64,000 nt of DNA. It comes from Lysobacter soyae (GTDB lineage: Bacteria > Pseudomonadota > Gammaproteobacteria > Xanthomonadales > Xanthomonadaceae). Made by a program: the position numbers and the translations under genes. Below are positions 17,552-27,577 of the stretch, one piece after another (position 1 is the stretch's first letter; each line of letters starts with the position of its first letter). Location: NCBI RefSeq assembly GCF_019551435.1, contig NZ_CP080544.1, positions 868,001-932,000 of the forward strand. The letters are read 5' to 3'. Below the pieces are notes generated by a model. That model made no database searches and was not told the DNA's origin. It saw only the letters and a list, made by a program, of their open reading frames with translations.

Positions 17552-19258
17552 TCAGCGCTTGACCGGCGTCTCGAATACCTTTGGATCGGGCAACGCAACC
17601 GGCACACCTTGAACACAGGCCGTCTTCGCGCACAAGGCGGCACGCAAGCGCGGATTTGCTTGCAGGAGCAAATGGAAGATCGTGTTCTCTTCGATGTTGC
17701 CGCGAACCGCCGACGCTTGCGCGCCCCACGCCCAGACGCCGACGTCATCGCCGCCGTGTGTTTCGGCACTCATCGGGACCAATGCCTCCTGCATGTAGTC
17801 AGGATCTTCGGTATTGACCGACTCCAGATTCGGCCGCGCAGCCACCGGCCGTTGATAGCCGCTGGCATAGTGCTCGAACTTCTTCGGCCCTTCCGGTTGT
17901 TGATCGGTGGCGCCGACATTGCCCGGGCCGTTCGCGTACACCAAGGTGGTGTAGGTCAGGCCGGTGGCATCGCGCGCGAATTGTGCGGGATCGCCGCCTT
18001 CGCCGCTGCCGCCTTTGACTTTGCCCAGGATGGGATTGCCGCGGGTCGGGTAGCCGACAAAGCTCAGCGAATGCGAGTGGTCGGCGGTGACAATCATCAA
18101 CGTGTCTTCGGGATCCGACATGGCCTGAGCGGCCCAAACGGCATCCGACAACGCGACGGTATCGGACAATGCGCGGTACGCGTTGCCGGCGTGGTTGGCG
18201 TGATCGATGCGACCGCCTTCGACGAGGAGAACGAAGCCATTGGGGTTGTTCTTCAGACGTGTAATCGCCGCACGCGTCATCTCTGCCAGTGAAGGTTCAC
18301 CGGCGCCATCCTGTTTGCGGTCATGTTCGTACTGCATGTGGCTTGGCTCGAACAGCGCGAGCAGTGCGCCGGTCTTCGGGGCGTCTTGCAATTGTTTTTC
18401 ATTCCAGACGAAGTTGCCGTCGGGGTGGCGCGCTTTCCATTCGGCGATCAAATCTCGTCCATCCAGACGGGCGCCCACTTTGTCGTCGTACTCGGGATCA
18501 GTTTGTTGCGCGGGCATGAACTGTGCACGGCCACCGCCCATCAAGACGTCCGGTCCGTTGCCGAAATCCGTTTCCACCATTTGCCGGGCGATATCCACGC
18601 AACCGGCCTCACGGGCATCGCCCTTCAGATCGGTATCGTCTTCCCAGTTGCGATCCGCGCTGTGGCTGAAGGTCGCGCCGGGCGTCGCATGCGTCACGCG
18701 TGTGGTTGTGACGACCCCCGTCGCCAAGCCACTTGCGGCAGCCAGCTCCCAAAGCGTCAAGAGCGGCGCCTTGCGTGCCGCGCTGCAGTCACCGCGCGCC
18801 GCGGATTGTCCGATGCTCAACACGCCGAGTCGCGTCTTGGCACCCGTTGCCATGGCCGACATCGTGCCGGCGGAGTCGGGTGTCTGCGAGTCGGTGTTGT
18901 AGGTGCGACTCAAGCCGGTGTTGGACCAGTTCTCCCAACTCAGGCGGTTCTCTTCGCCGCTGCCGCCTTTGCGTTGACCTTCAAAAATTCTTGCTGCGGC
19001 GACAGTGGTCAAACTCATACCATCGCCAATAAACAGGATCAGGTTCTTGGCTTTGCCGCGCGATGCGCCCAAACGGGCCGCTTCAGCAGCACCATTGTTG
19101 AACCACCAAGCCGCGCTTTCACCGGCAGGACGCTCAATCACCGGCACTGCGATCTCGACCGCCGCGCCGGTGGAAGCGGTTCCCGAAGTCGCGGTTGTGG
19201 CGCAAGCGCCCAGCAGGGTGGACAGGCAGGCAAGTGTGATGGGTTTCAAAAGATTCAT
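17552..19258 (-). CDS. phoA: lipoprotein alkaline phosphatase, PhoA family
   Basis: 568 residues. The N-terminus is a lipoprotein signal with lipobox LLGAC (Cys near residue 19), so the enzyme should be membrane-anchored in the periplasm. Alkaline phosphatase motifs: ILFIGDGMS (metal Asp), [17 protein letters not shown] with the phosphorylated Ser, [11 protein letters not shown], and VTADHSHSL. It hydrolyses phosphate monoesters. An in-frame TTG nine bases upstream (19267) lies 12 bases after GGAGG and could be the true start; the ATG at 19258 is given. Although a phosphatase, its upstream region shows no Pho box in the right direction, in contrast to phoB and the glycosyltransferase in this window. 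Confidence 0.9.
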   Translation of the reverse strand: MNLLKPITLACLSTLLGACATTATSGTASTGAAVEIAVPVIERPAGESAAWWFNNGAAEAARLGASRGKAKNLILFIGDGMSLTTVAAARIFEGQRKGGSGEENRLSWENWSNTGLSRTYNTDSQTPDSAGTMSAMATGAKTRLGVLSIGQSAARGDCSAARKAPLLTLWELAAASGLATGVVTTTRVTHATPGATFSHSADRNWEDDTDLKGDAREAGCVDIARQMVETDFGNGPDVLMGGGRAQFMPAQQTDPEYDDKVGARLDGRDLIAEWKARHPDGNFVWNEKQLQDAPKTGALLALFEPSHMQYEHDRKQDGAGEPSLAEMTRAAITRLKNNPNGFVLLVEGGRIDHANHAGNAYRALSDTVALSDAVWAAQAMSDPEDTLMIVTADHSHSLSFVGYPTRGNPILGKVKGGSGEGGDPAQFARDATGLTYTTLVYANGPGNVGATDQQPEGPKKFEHYASGYQRPVAARPNLESVNTEDPDYMQEALVPMSAETHGGDDVGVWAWGAQASAVRGNIEENTIFHLLLQANPRLRAALCAKTACVQGVPVALPDPKVFETPVKR

Positions 19259-19390
19259 CGCTGTCAACCGTCTGGAATGCCTCCATTATCACGATTTGCC
19301 GTGTCGATCGCCTGCGTGATGATTCGTTCAATGCAGGTTGCCCCGGTCTCCGCTATTGTTTGACTTTCCGTTTTCGCAAGGCGCCGTCCG

Positions 19391-20710
19391 ATGGCTTGGT
19401 GGTTCCGAATTCCGTTTTGGCAGCGCGTGGTTGCCGGTTTTGTCTTGGGCATGTTGGCGGGTTGGGCGTTCGGCGAAAACGCCGTTACTTGGTTTGGGCC
19501 GCTGGGCGATGTCTACGTCAACCTGATCAAAATGATCGCCATCCCGCTGGTGTTCTTTGCGGTGGTCAGTGCGGTCAGTTCCCTGCATGGTCAAAAATCC
19601 ATCGCTGCTTTGGGCGGGCGAACGTTCTTGTGGTTCGCGATCACGGCCGTCCTGGCCGTCACCGTCGGATTGGTGTTCGGTTGGATTTTGAAGCCCGGGG
19701 TTGGCGTCGACGTGGCCAGCCTGCAGGTGGCCGCAGACTACAAACCGAAAAACGTGCCGGGTCCGCTTCAAGTGCTGTTGAATTTGGTGCCAGAGAATCC
19801 CTTCCGGGCGATGGCGGCGTTGGGGTCGGGTAAGACCGCGGATGGTCAATCGATCATCGTGCCGAGCAACTTCACGGTCCTGCAAGTGATTTTCTTTGCG
19901 GGATTGATCGGTTTCGCCTTTGTGAAACTGGGTGCGAAGACGGCCGGCGTGCGCGACATCTTCAAACAATCCAGCGAAGTGATGATTCAAGTCACGCGCT
20001 TTGTCCTTGAGTTCACGCCCATCGGTACCTTCGGTTTGATCGCGGCGTTGGTCGGCGGTTATGGCTTTGAACAACTGATCCCGCTGGGCAAGTTCGTGAT
20101 TGCCTTGTATGCCGCCTGCGCGTTCCACATTGTTTTTGTCTACACCGGTCTGTTGATCGCGCACGGCTTGAATCCTTGGAAGTTCTTCAAGGGCGCTGCG
20201 CCGGCCATGCAAGTCGCTTTTGTGGCGTCCAGCAGTTTCGCTGCGTTGCCGATGTCCTTGCGTTCCGCCACTGACAACCTGGGCGTCAACAAGGACTATG
20301 CGAGCTTTGCGGTGCCGCTCGGCGCGAGCATCAAGATGGACGGTTGTGGCGCCATCTATCCGGCGTTGTCGGCGGTGTTCATTGCCCAATACATGGGCAT
20401 CGATTTGTCGCCGGGCCAATACTTCATCATTGCCTTGGCATCGGTGTTGGGTAGTTTCGGGACGGCAGGTGTGCCGGGTACTGCGGTGATCATGGCGACG
20501 GTGGTCTTGAGCTCGGCCGGCTTGCCCTTGCACGCTATCGGCATCTTGTATGCCATCGACCGCATCCTGGACATGATGCGCACGATGACCAACGTCACCG
20601 GTCAGGTGTTGATTCCGGTCCTGGTGGCGAAAGAAACCGGATTGCTCGATCAAGCGGTGTACGATTCGGCGCATGTGCACGTCGGGATGGAAGAACAAGA
20701 AGGCGCCTGA
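19391..20710 (+). CDS. dicarboxylate/amino acid:cation symporter (DAACS family)
   Basis: 439 residues, eight-helix glutamate-transporter fold with two re-entrant hairpins. Hairpin 1 motif ASSSFAALPMSLRSA near 277, the TM7-like segment DGCGAIYPALSAVFIAQ near 317, and hairpin 2 GTAGVPGTAVIMATVV near 358 are visible. The family brings in glutamate, aspartate or C4-dicarboxylates with Na+ or H+; which one cannot be told. It is divergent from the alkaline phosphatase gene with 132 bases between start codons. It is followed after 28 bases by the DksA-type gene on the same strand. Confidence 0.9.
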   Translation: MAWWFRIPFWQRVVAGFVLGMLAGWAFGENAVTWFGPLGDVYVNLIKMIAIPLVFFAVVSAVSSLHGQKSIAALGGRTFLWFAITAVLAVTVGLVFGWILKPGVGVDVASLQVAADYKPKNVPGPLQVLLNLVPENPFRAMAALGSGKTADGQSIIVPSNFTVLQVIFFAGLIGFAFVKLGAKTAGVRDIFKQSSEVMIQVTRFVLEFTPIGTFGLIAALVGGYGFEQLIPLGKFVIALYAACAFHIVFVYTGLLIAHGLNPWKFFKGAAPAMQVAFVASSSFAALPMSLRSATDNLGVNKDYASFAVPLGASIKMDGCGAIYPALSAVFIAQYMGIDLSPGQYFIIALASVLGSFGTAGVPGTAVIMATVVLSSAGLPLHAIGILYAIDRILDMMRTMTNVTGQVLIPVLVAKETGLLDQAVYDSAHVHVGMEEQEGA

Positions 20711-20738
20711 AACAGGCGCGGTGTAACGGAGAAACAAG

Positions 20739-21005
20739 ATGGCCACCGGTTGGGCAGGCGACGGCGCCGTTCAAGACCAAATTGATGCGACGGTGAAAGA
20801 CGCGATCAAACGCGCGCGTCAGCAATTGCCCACCGGTCCCGGTCTCGAGCACTGCGAATCGTGTGATGCGCCAATTCCGGAAGCGCGACGCAAAGCCATT
20901 CCCGGCGTGCGCTTATGCGTGCCTTGCCAGGAAACGGTTGATTTGGAAAACGCCACCGACGGCGGCTACAACCGTCGCGGCAGCAAAGACAGTCAGTTGC
21001 GCTGA
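20739..21005 (+). CDS. DksA/TraR family C4 zinc-finger protein, short form
   Basis: 88 residues. The C-terminal half holds the C4 zinc finger CESCDAPIPEARRKAIPGV then LCVPCQ (Cys at about 39, 42, 60 and 63). The N-terminal helix is short, so the long coiled-coil tip with the acidic residues that let DksA enter the RNA polymerase secondary channel is missing. It resembles E. coli YbiI rather than true DksA, and regulation of RNA polymerase should not be assumed. A good Shine-Dalgarno (GGAGAAACAAG) precedes the ATG. It is convergent with mfd, one base apart. Confidence 0.88.
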   Translation: MATGWAGDGAVQDQIDATVKDAIKRARQQLPTGPGLEHCESCDAPIPEARRKAIPGVRLCVPCQETVDLENATDGGYNRRGSKDSQLR

Positions 21006-21006
21006 T

Positions 21007-24000
21007 TCAAGAAATACGCAGCAGGGTGAGCAAGCCCTGCGCTTGTTTCATTCGGCTGGCAAAGTCGGGCAGGTCGGCGTCCACAATACGCAGTTTTTGC
21101 GGGCCGTCCATGCGATAGCGGTTGGGTTGCGTTTGAATCAACTTGATCAATGCCATCGGATCGATGTCAGGCTTTTCAACAAATTGAACGCGTCCGCCGT
21201 TTTCGCCCAACACCAGTTTCTTGATGCCCATGCGCGTGGCTTCAAGCTTGAGCTCGGCCACGGCGAACAGATGTTTGACGGGGTCAGGTAGCAATCCGAA
21301 GCGATCGATGAGCTCGATCTGCAAATCACGCAAGGCGGATTCGGTGCGCGCGGCACTGATGCGCTTGTACAAGGTCAGCCGCGTGTGCACGTCCGGCAAG
21401 TAGTCGTCCGGAATCAACGCCGGCACATGCAGTTCGACCTCGGCACCGCGCGCCGCGTCAGCGTCGTATTCCGGCAATTTGCCTTCCTTGATGCTGCGAA
21501 CGGCACGCTCAAGAAGTTCCGTATACAGGCTGAAACCGACTTCGGTCATTTGACCGCTCTGGTCTTCACCGAGTAATTCGCCTGCACCGCGAATCTCAAG
21601 ATCATGGGTCGCAAGCAGGAAGCCTGCGCCCAGTTCGTCCATCGAGCTGATCGCTTCCAACCGCTTGCGCGCATCAGACGTGATGGAACGGTCGTCGGGG
21701 ATCAACAAATAGGCATAGGCGCGATGATGCGAACGGCCGACGCGCCCGCGCAGTTGGTGCAATTGCGCCAGGCCGAACATGTCCGCGCGATTGATGATCA
21801 TCGTGTTGGCATTCGGAATGTCGATGCCAGACTCAACGATAGTGGAACACAGCAAAACGTTCACACGTTGCTTCTGGAAGTCGAGCATCACTTGCTCGAG
21901 CTCGCGTTCGGGCATCTGGCCGTGCGCGACACCGATGCGTGCTTCCGGAATCAGTTCTTCGAGTGTTGTCTTCATGCGCTCGATGCTGTCCAGATCGTTA
22001 TGCAGGAAGTACACCTGACCCCCGCGACCAAGCTCACGCTGGAACGCTTCTCTGAGCAACGCTGTATCCCACGGGGCCACAAAGGTTTGCACGGCGAGGC
22101 GATTGGTCGGGGCAGTGGCGATGATGGACAAGTCGCGCAAGCCGGCCATGGCCATGTTCAAGGTGCGCGGAATCGGCGTGGCGGTCAGCGTCAGCAGATG
22201 GACGTTTGCGCGCAAAGCTTTGAGGGCCTCTTTTTGACGCACGCCGAAGCGTTGCTCTTCATCCACGATCACCAGCCCCAAGTCCTTGAAGCGGATATCG
22301 GGGCTCAGCAATTTGTGGGTGCCGACAATAACGTCGATGTCGCCGCGCTCCAGCCGTTCCAACGCGAGTTTGGTTTCCTTGGCGGTTTTGAAGCGCGAAA
22401 GCACTTCGACTTTCAGCGGCCAATCGGCGAAACGATCGCGGAAGTTGCGGTAATGCTGTTCTGCAAGCAGGGTCGTGGGTACCAGCACTGCCACCTGTTT
22501 GCCGGCGGATGCCGCGGCAAATGCCGCGCGCACAGCGACCTCGGTTTTGCCAAACCCAACGTCGCCGCAGACCACCCGGTCCATCGGTTGGGAAGAGGCG
22601 AGATCCCGCAACACTGACTCGATTGCCGCGTATTGGTCAGGGGTTTCCTCGAAGGGGAAACTGGCGGCGAAAGGCTCGTACAAAGCGCGATCGGTTTCCA
22701 GTGAGATCCCTGCGCGTGCCTGACGTCTGGCTTGGATATCCAAAAGCTCTGCGGCGACGTCGCGGACTTTTTCGGCGGCCTTCTGCTTGGCTTTGGTCCA
22801 ACGCTCGCCACCCAGCGAATGCAGCGGCGCGGTTTCCGGCGATGCGCCGGAATAGCGTGACACCAAATCCAATTGCGACACCGGCACATACAAGCGGTCG
22901 CCTTTCGCATATTCGATGTCGAGGTATTCGCCTTTTTCGCCATCGGTGACCAGCGTGATCAGTCCGCGATAGCGGCCGACACCGTGGTCTTCGTGAACGA
23001 TCGGCGCACCTTCCGTGAGTTCACCCAGATCGCGAATGATCGCTTCCGGTTCGCGCGCGGCTTTGCGCGAGCGCCGCACATGTGCCGCGCGTTCGGGGAA
23101 GAATTGTTGCTCGGTCAGTACGGCGACGAGCGGATCGTCAAGCGCGAAACCATCCGATAGCGGGGCAACACAAATGCTGATGTGCTTGGGTTGTACGGCA
23201 TCACCCAGAGCAAGCGTCGTGCGAATATCCGGTGCGATTCCGGCGGCACGGAACACGTCGAGCAATGCCTCGCGGCGGCCGGCGGATTCCGCCGCAATGC
23301 GGATTTCGCCGGGATACGCGGCGGCAAATTGCTTGAAGGCTGCGGCAGGGGTCTCGGAATGGCTGGCTAACGGCAATGGCGGAACCGGTTGGACTCCCAA
23401 CGGCGTGGCGTCAGCAAAACGCGGATGCGCGCTCCCGCACACCTCCACCCGGAGGCCCTGATTCAAACGTTCGCGCAACTGATCGGGCGTCAGATACAGC
23501 TCGGCCGGCGGCAGAATCGGCCGCTCGGGATCATAGCGGCGTTGTTCGTAGCGATTACCGGTCTGTTGCCAGAATCGATCCAAATTCGCGCCGATGTCTT
23601 CGCACAACACCGGCAAGGTGCTGGCGGGCAAATAGTCAAACAGCGTCGACGTTTTCGAATTGCCCGACGCATCGGTGAAGAACAAAGGCAGCCAAGCTTC
23701 GATGCCCGCGGGCAGCAAGCCTGACTTCAAATCTTTGTAAAGCGCGCTTTGGCGCGTATCGATCTCGAAGCGGTCACGCAAAATACGCATGACGTTCTCG
23801 AAAGGTTGGTCACCGACCGGGACTTCACGACCGGGCAATAGGCGAACGTGTTCGACATGGTCCTGCGAACGCTGTGTCTCAGGGTCGAATGCCCTGAGTG
23901 TGTCGATCTCGTCGTCGAACAATTCGATCCGGTAAGGCGTGACCGTACCCATAGGGAAAACGTCAAGTAAACCGCCGCGCACTGCAAAATCACCGGGGTC

Positions 24001-24504
24001 GAGTACTTGTGGGACGTTTCGATAGCCGGCCGATTCCAGTCGACGCTTCTCGGCATCGAGATCGAGTTTTTCGCCACGAGCGTAATTGAAACTCCCGCCG
24101 ACAATGTGGGCGAGGGGGGCGAGCCGCTGTACCAGTGTTTGCACCGGAACAACCACCACGCCTTTGTGGATCTGTGGCAACCGGTGCAAGGTTGCCAGGC
24201 GTTGCGAGGTGATTTCAGGATGCGGACTGAAACTGTCGTAGGGCAGAGTTTCCCAGTCGGGAAACGGCAAGATATCCAAGCCGGAATCGCTGCCTGCCAG
24301 TACGCGCAAATCGTTTTCGAGTTGGTGCGCCTGTTGATTGTCCGGCGTCACGGCCAGCAACGGCCCCTCATGTGCGATGGCCGCACGAAGAATGGCCCAA
24401 GCGAGTCCGCTGGGAGTGCCGGGCGCACGCCACCACGCGCGCTGCTGACCAGCGCGCGGAAGCGGTGGGGAACTCGAAGCCTTGGAACTCATGTGAACGC
24501 GCAT
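21007..24504 (-). CDS. mfd: transcription-repair coupling factor Mfd
   Basis: 1165 residues, full length for the family (about 1150). Mfd pushes stalled RNA polymerase off damaged DNA and recruits UvrA. The N-terminal UvrB-like module (about 30-350) is followed by the RNA polymerase interaction domain near 490-560 (EDHGVGRYRGLITL). A RecG-like translocase comes next, with Walker A GDVGFGKTEVA near 646, DEEQRFGVRQKE near 750 and RVGRSHHRAYAYLL near 920. The C-terminal TRCF domain ends the protein. The start is uncertain between ATG 24504 and ATG 24492 (MSSKASS), because neither has a clear ribosome-binding site. Downstream it meets the DksA-type gene tail to tail. Confidence 0.95.
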   Translation of the reverse strand: MRVHMSSKASSSPPLPRAGQQRAWWRAPGTPSGLAWAILRAAIAHEGPLLAVTPDNQQAHQLENDLRVLAGSDSGLDILPFPDWETLPYDSFSPHPEITSQRLATLHRLPQIHKGVVVVPVQTLVQRLAPLAHIVGGSFNYARGEKLDLDAEKRRLESAGYRNVPQVLDPGDFAVRGGLLDVFPMGTVTPYRIELFDDEIDTLRAFDPETQRSQDHVEHVRLLPGREVPVGDQPFENVMRILRDRFEIDTRQSALYKDLKSGLLPAGIEAWLPLFFTDASGNSKTSTLFDYLPASTLPVLCEDIGANLDRFWQQTGNRYEQRRYDPERPILPPAELYLTPDQLRERLNQGLRVEVCGSAHPRFADATPLGVQPVPPLPLASHSETPAAAFKQFAAAYPGEIRIAAESAGRREALLDVFRAAGIAPDIRTTLALGDAVQPKHISICVAPLSDGFALDDPLVAVLTEQQFFPERAAHVRRSRKAAREPEAIIRDLGELTEGAPIVHEDHGVGRYRGLITLVTDGEKGEYLDIEYAKGDRLYVPVSQLDLVSRYSGASPETAPLHSLGGERWTKAKQKAAEKVRDVAAELLDIQARRQARAGISLETDRALYEPFAASFPFEETPDQYAAIESVLRDLASSQPMDRVVCGDVGFGKTEVAVRAAFAAASAGKQVAVLVPTTLLAEQHYRNFRDRFADWPLKVEVLSRFKTAKETKLALERLERGDIDVIVGTHKLLSPDIRFKDLGLVIVDEEQRFGVRQKEALKALRANVHLLTLTATPIPRTLNMAMAGLRDLSIIATAPTNRLAVQTFVAPWDTALLREAFQRELGRGGQVYFLHNDLDSIERMKTTLEELIPEARIGVAHGQMPERELEQVMLDFQKQRVNVLLCSTIVESGIDIPNANTMIINRADMFGLAQLHQLRGRVGRSHHRAYAYLLIPDDRSITSDARKRLEAISSMDELGAGFLLATHDLEIRGAGELLGEDQSGQMTEVGFSLYTELLERAVRSIKEGKLPEYDADAARGAEVELHVPALIPDDYLPDVHTRLTLYKRISAARTESALRDLQIELIDRFGLLPDPVKHLFAVAELKLEATRMGIKKLVLGENGGRVQFVEKPDIDPMALIKLIQTQPNRYRMDGPQKLRIVDADLPDFASRMKQAQGLLTLLRIS

Positions 24505-24534
24505 TTTAGCGGACGCGCGTCACGCCGCGGAGAC

Positions 24535-25101
24535 TCAACGCGGGGCTTCGGCCTCGGCACTTGCGCCGCCATCCAGTACCACCCGCACCAATCCGGATTC
24601 TTCACTTTCGCTCTGACGTTGAAAACCGAGTGAGTCGGCATGATCGAGAATCGGGCTGTTTTCCTGCGGCAGATCGCCAACCATGCGGCTGATGCCGCGG
24701 CCTTTGGTCCAGCGCGACAAGCGCGACAACAGGTGGCGACCCAATCCGAGGTTCAACACATTGCGACCGACCAACACATGGAATTCGGCTTCGTCCGAGC
24801 CTTCCTCCGTCTTGCCGCGGACCATGGCGAAAATCATCGCTTCACCGGGCTCGTAGGGCTCGGTGGCCACCAGGACGAATTCGTTCTTAGGGTCGGGCTG
24901 GGCCAAACGTGCCGCATCGTCGACACCGAGTTCGGCGTCGCTCGATTGGAAGGTCTTGGCGACCGATTGCGGTTCGAACAACGGAAAGGTTGCCCTGAGG
25001 ATGGTCGCGTCTTCCGGACGAACGGGTCGGATCAACACTTCGCGGCCGTTCGCCAAGTGCATTTTTTCGTGCCAAGGCGGCAGTTGATTACGGATAGCCA
25101 T
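24535..25101 (-). CDS. GNAT family N-acetyltransferase
   Basis: 188 residues with a GNAT-like fold over most of the length: RPVRPEDATILRATFPLFEPQSVAKTF at the start is a pattern seen in Pat/GNAT domains fused to acyl-CoA synthetases. The central motif FHVLVGRNVLNLGLGRHLLSRL (about 105-126) contains the acetyl-CoA loop in a weak form, so cofactor binding is not certain. The ATG at 25101 has AGGA seven bases before it; an upstream in-frame GTG at 25107 would sit too near that site. The substrate is unknown. It lies 30 bases upstream of mfd on the same strand and is divergent from the CDF transporter. Confidence 0.8.
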   Translation of the reverse strand: MAIRNQLPPWHEKMHLANGREVLIRPVRPEDATILRATFPLFEPQSVAKTFQSSDAELGVDDAARLAQPDPKNEFVLVATEPYEPGEAMIFAMVRGKTEEGSDEAEFHVLVGRNVLNLGLGRHLLSRLSRWTKGRGISRMVGDLPQENSPILDHADSLGFQRQSESEESGLVRVVLDGGASAEAEAPR

Positions 25102-25205
25102 AGGCACATCCTGCCACGATTTGCATGAAATTTTCGTTGGGCTGAATCGGGGTTACGCCGCCGTTTTGGTAGACTGGCGCACGTTTTCGCAGACAGGAAG
25201 TTCCG

Positions 25206-26132
25206 ATGTCAGGTGGTGGAGATTCGACCCGCGCCATTCTGTTCGCCCTGGGGGCGAATTTTGCAATCGCGTGCGCCAAGGGGGTTGCGGCGTTTTTCAC
25301 CGGCTCGAGTGCCATGTTGGCCGAGACAGTCCATTCGCTAGCGGATTGCGGCAACCAATTGCTGCTGATTTTGGGCGTGAAGCAATCCAAGCGGCCCGCG
25401 ACCGATGAGTATCCATTGGGCTATGGCAAAGCGATTTACTTCTGGTCATTCCTTGTCGCGGTGATGTTGTTCACCGTGGGCGGGATGTACTCGCTCTACG
25501 AAGGTTGGCACAAATTGCACGAGCTGCATGCGCCAGAAACCGGCAAATTGTGGTGGGCAGTCGGCGTGCTCGTGTTCGCGATTATCGCGGAAGGCATGTC
25601 GATGCGTGCCTGCCTGCAGGAAGTTGCCAAGGCGCGCGGCGGGCGCAGCATCTGGCAGTGGTTCCGGACCAGTCGTCAAGCGGAACTGATTGTAATTTTC
25701 GGCGAGGACTTGGCGGCATTGACTGGTCTGGTCCTGGCTTTGGCGGCCGTTCTGATGACCATCGTCACCGGCAATCCGGTATGGGATGCCCTGGGCACAT
25801 TGGCGATTGGCTTGTTGCTGATTGTGGTTGCTGTGTTCGTGGCCATCGAAGTCAAAGCAATGTTGATCGGCCAGCGCATGGACCCGGACCGGGAGGATGC
25901 CCTCCGTGAGTTCATCCAAGCACAACCTGAAGTGGACCGCGTTATCAGCTTGATCACCTTGCAGTTGGGCAACGAAGTGATGATGTCGGTGCAAGCAGTG
26001 ATGACCGAGAAAGAAGACGTGGCCGGATTCATCCAGCAAATCACGACGGTTGAACGACGCATCAAGGCCGAGTTCAAAGAAGTGCGTTGGAGCTTTTTCG
26101 AGCCGGAGCTTCCGCGGGCAAACGCCCGCTGA
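25206..26132 (+). CDS. cation diffusion facilitator family transporter
   Basis: 308 residues, six membrane helices then a cytoplasmic ferredoxin-like domain (about 215-308). CDF proteins export Zn2+ or other divalent ions by proton exchange. In helix 2 the ligand motif is HSLAD (H43, D47). Helix 5 reads GEDLAALTG (E167, D168), in place of the HxxxD of YiiP-like members. That altered helix-5 site is typical of the ZnT9-like branch, so the ion and mechanism may differ from classic zinc exporters. The start codon has a modest ribosome site (AGGAAGTTCCG). The gene is convergent with rlmJ and 6 bases away. Confidence 0.88.
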   Translation: MSGGGDSTRAILFALGANFAIACAKGVAAFFTGSSAMLAETVHSLADCGNQLLLILGVKQSKRPATDEYPLGYGKAIYFWSFLVAVMLFTVGGMYSLYEGWHKLHELHAPETGKLWWAVGVLVFAIIAEGMSMRACLQEVAKARGGRSIWQWFRTSRQAELIVIFGEDLAALTGLVLALAAVLMTIVTGNPVWDALGTLAIGLLLIVVAVFVAIEVKAMLIGQRMDPDREDALREFIQAQPEVDRVISLITLQLGNEVMMSVQAVMTEKEDVAGFIQQITTVERRIKAEFKEVRWSFFEPELPRANAR

Positions 26133-26138
26133 GAAAGG

Positions 26139-26990
26139 TCAGTCGGCCTTTTTCAGCCAAGTGGCGCGGGCATTGGGCTGCGCCTCGGCCAATAGGCTGC
26201 CCAGCTCCGCCAATGCGGGGTCAAGTCGGGCGTCGAATTGGTATGGCGCGTTCCAAATGAAGAGCCCGCTGCCGTTCATGCGCAACGGGCTATCGTCGTC
26301 ACGCACGATCAACTCCACCGACAACAAGGATTTGGCGGGAAGCGCCGCCGCGTCCCGATAAATTCGGGCAAGGTCCCGACGTCGCTTGATCGGATACCAA
26401 AGTACGAAAGTGCCTTGTGCCCAGCGCTCGATCGCCGCCGACACCGTTTGAAATGCGGCATCAAACTCGGCCAGTTGTGCCTCGTACGGCGGATCCAGCA
26501 AGACGATGCCACGATTCAGACGCGCGGCACCGCTTTTGGGTGGCAGCAATGCGCGCACCTTCCCATAGCCATCGGCGGACTGGACGGAGACACGCGTATC
26601 GCCGCGCATCGTTTCGCGAAGCAAGGCGACGACATCCGGTTGGAGCTCCGTGCAAATCAGCCGATCATCGGTGCGCATGCGCGCCTGTATCAACCAAGGG
26701 GAGCCCGGATAGGCAGATTCACCCCATTGCTGACGGCACAAGTCGATCGCGGCGAGATAGCTTTGCAAGAGAGACGCGTCAGGCGCACAAACTTTGGCGA
26801 TGCCCTCATGAAACTCAGCGGTTTTGCCCGCCTCTTCTCCGGCCAGGTCGTAGACACCCGCGCCTGCGTGCACATCCCAAAAAAACATCGGCGTAGGTTT
26901 CGCCATCAAGGCGTCGCACAGACCGAGCAGCACGACATGTTTCAAAACGTCGGCGTGATTTCCCGCGTGGAAGGCATGGCGATAATTCAT
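26139..26990 (-). CDS. rlmJ: 23S rRNA (adenine(2030)-N6)-methyltransferase
   Basis: 283 residues. RlmJ methylates A2030 of 23S rRNA. The family N-terminus MNYRHAFHAGNHADVLKH is exact in style, with the SAM site at FWDVHAGAGVYDL (about 37-49) and the amino-methyltransferase motif DPPYE preceded by IVLL near residue 170. Length equals E. coli RlmJ (280). It starts 35 bases after the PAP2 phosphatase gene on the same strand, so it could be the last gene of the phosphate-linked transcript, though function gives no reason for that. Confidence 0.95.
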   Translation of the reverse strand: MNYRHAFHAGNHADVLKHVVLLGLCDALMAKPTPMFFWDVHAGAGVYDLAGEEAGKTAEFHEGIAKVCAPDASLLQSYLAAIDLCRQQWGESAYPGSPWLIQARMRTDDRLICTELQPDVVALLRETMRGDTRVSVQSADGYGKVRALLPPKSGAARLNRGIVLLDPPYEAQLAEFDAAFQTVSAAIERWAQGTFVLWYPIKRRRDLARIYRDAAALPAKSLLSVELIVRDDDSPLRMNGSGLFIWNAPYQFDARLDPALAELGSLLAEAQPNARATWLKKAD

Positions 26991-27025
26991 CGCCGCATGT
27001 TAAGGCATCACGGTGAGCGCGGGTC

Positions 27026-27577
27026 TTACTGCAACAGACTGGCTCCGGGAACCATCCAAAGGGAAAGGCTTGCCAGCAAGCTGCCGATCACCGTTGCGGC
27101 AGCCACGTCACTGGGATAGTGCAAGCCCAAGATGACGCGCGACAGCGCCACGCTGGCCGTGAACGGGATGAGCAACCAACCCGACATCGGAAAATAGGCC
27201 ATGGCCAGCAGCGTGAATGTCACGGCATGCAAGGTGTGACCGGAAGGAAAGCTGAACTCATCCAGCGGGGCGATCCAGGCTTTGATGGAAATATCCGAAG
27301 CAAAGGGACGGGGTCGACGTGTCCAATGTTTCAGTCCTTTGTAGAGCAGAAGCGAGACGATGCCGGTGGCCGCCAGATGGACGGCGGCTTTGGCACCGGC
27401 GGCACCGAAGAACACGCTGAAGACCACCATCAAGCCATACCAGAAAACGCCGTCGCCCAATCGACTGATCGTCGAGAAGTAGCGCAAAACCAGGGATTGC
27501 CGCCCTAGGGCGTTGGCACGCTTGCACCAACCCCGGTCTTGGGTGAACCAATGATTACGCGACAGCAGAGAGTTCAT
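27026..27577 (-). CDS. PAP2 family phosphatase
   Basis: 183 residues with about five membrane helices. The three phosphatase motifs are present: KHWTRRPRP (KxxxxxxRP, about 84-92), PSGH (about 114-117) and SRVILGLHYPSD (SRxxxxxHxxxD, about 147-158). PAP2 enzymes remove phosphate from lipids such as phosphatidate or undecaprenyl diphosphate. The start at 27577 has a strong AGGAG five bases upstream and lies inside the last 23 bases of the glycosyltransferase gene, so the two are co-translated. With a Pho box ahead of the pair, phosphatidate dephosphorylation to diacylglycerol for glycolipid synthesis is an attractive but unproven role. Confidence 0.9.
   Translation of the reverse strand: MNSLLSRNHWFTQDRGWCKRANALGRQSLVLRYFSTISRLGDGVFWYGLMVVFSVFFGAAGAKAAVHLAATGIVSLLLYKGLKHWTRRPRPFASDISIKAWIAPLDEFSFPSGHTLHAVTFTLLAMAYFPMSGWLLIPFTASVALSRVILGLHYPSDVAAATVIGSLLASLSLWMVPGASLLQ

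Noticed and set aside
17552-19258. Beta-lactamase or sulfatase reading of the phosphatase gene.
   Set aside because: The metal and phospho-serine motifs of alkaline phosphatase are all present.
19256-19276. Possible Pho box near the alkaline phosphatase start (CTGTCAA, CCGT, CTGGAAT).
   Set aside because: The repeats point away from the gene, overlap its start region, and only one unit matches well.
26112-26130. Hairpin GCGGGC / GCCCGC at the end of the CDF gene as a terminator.
   Set aside because: It lies in the last codons and no T-run follows on either strand.
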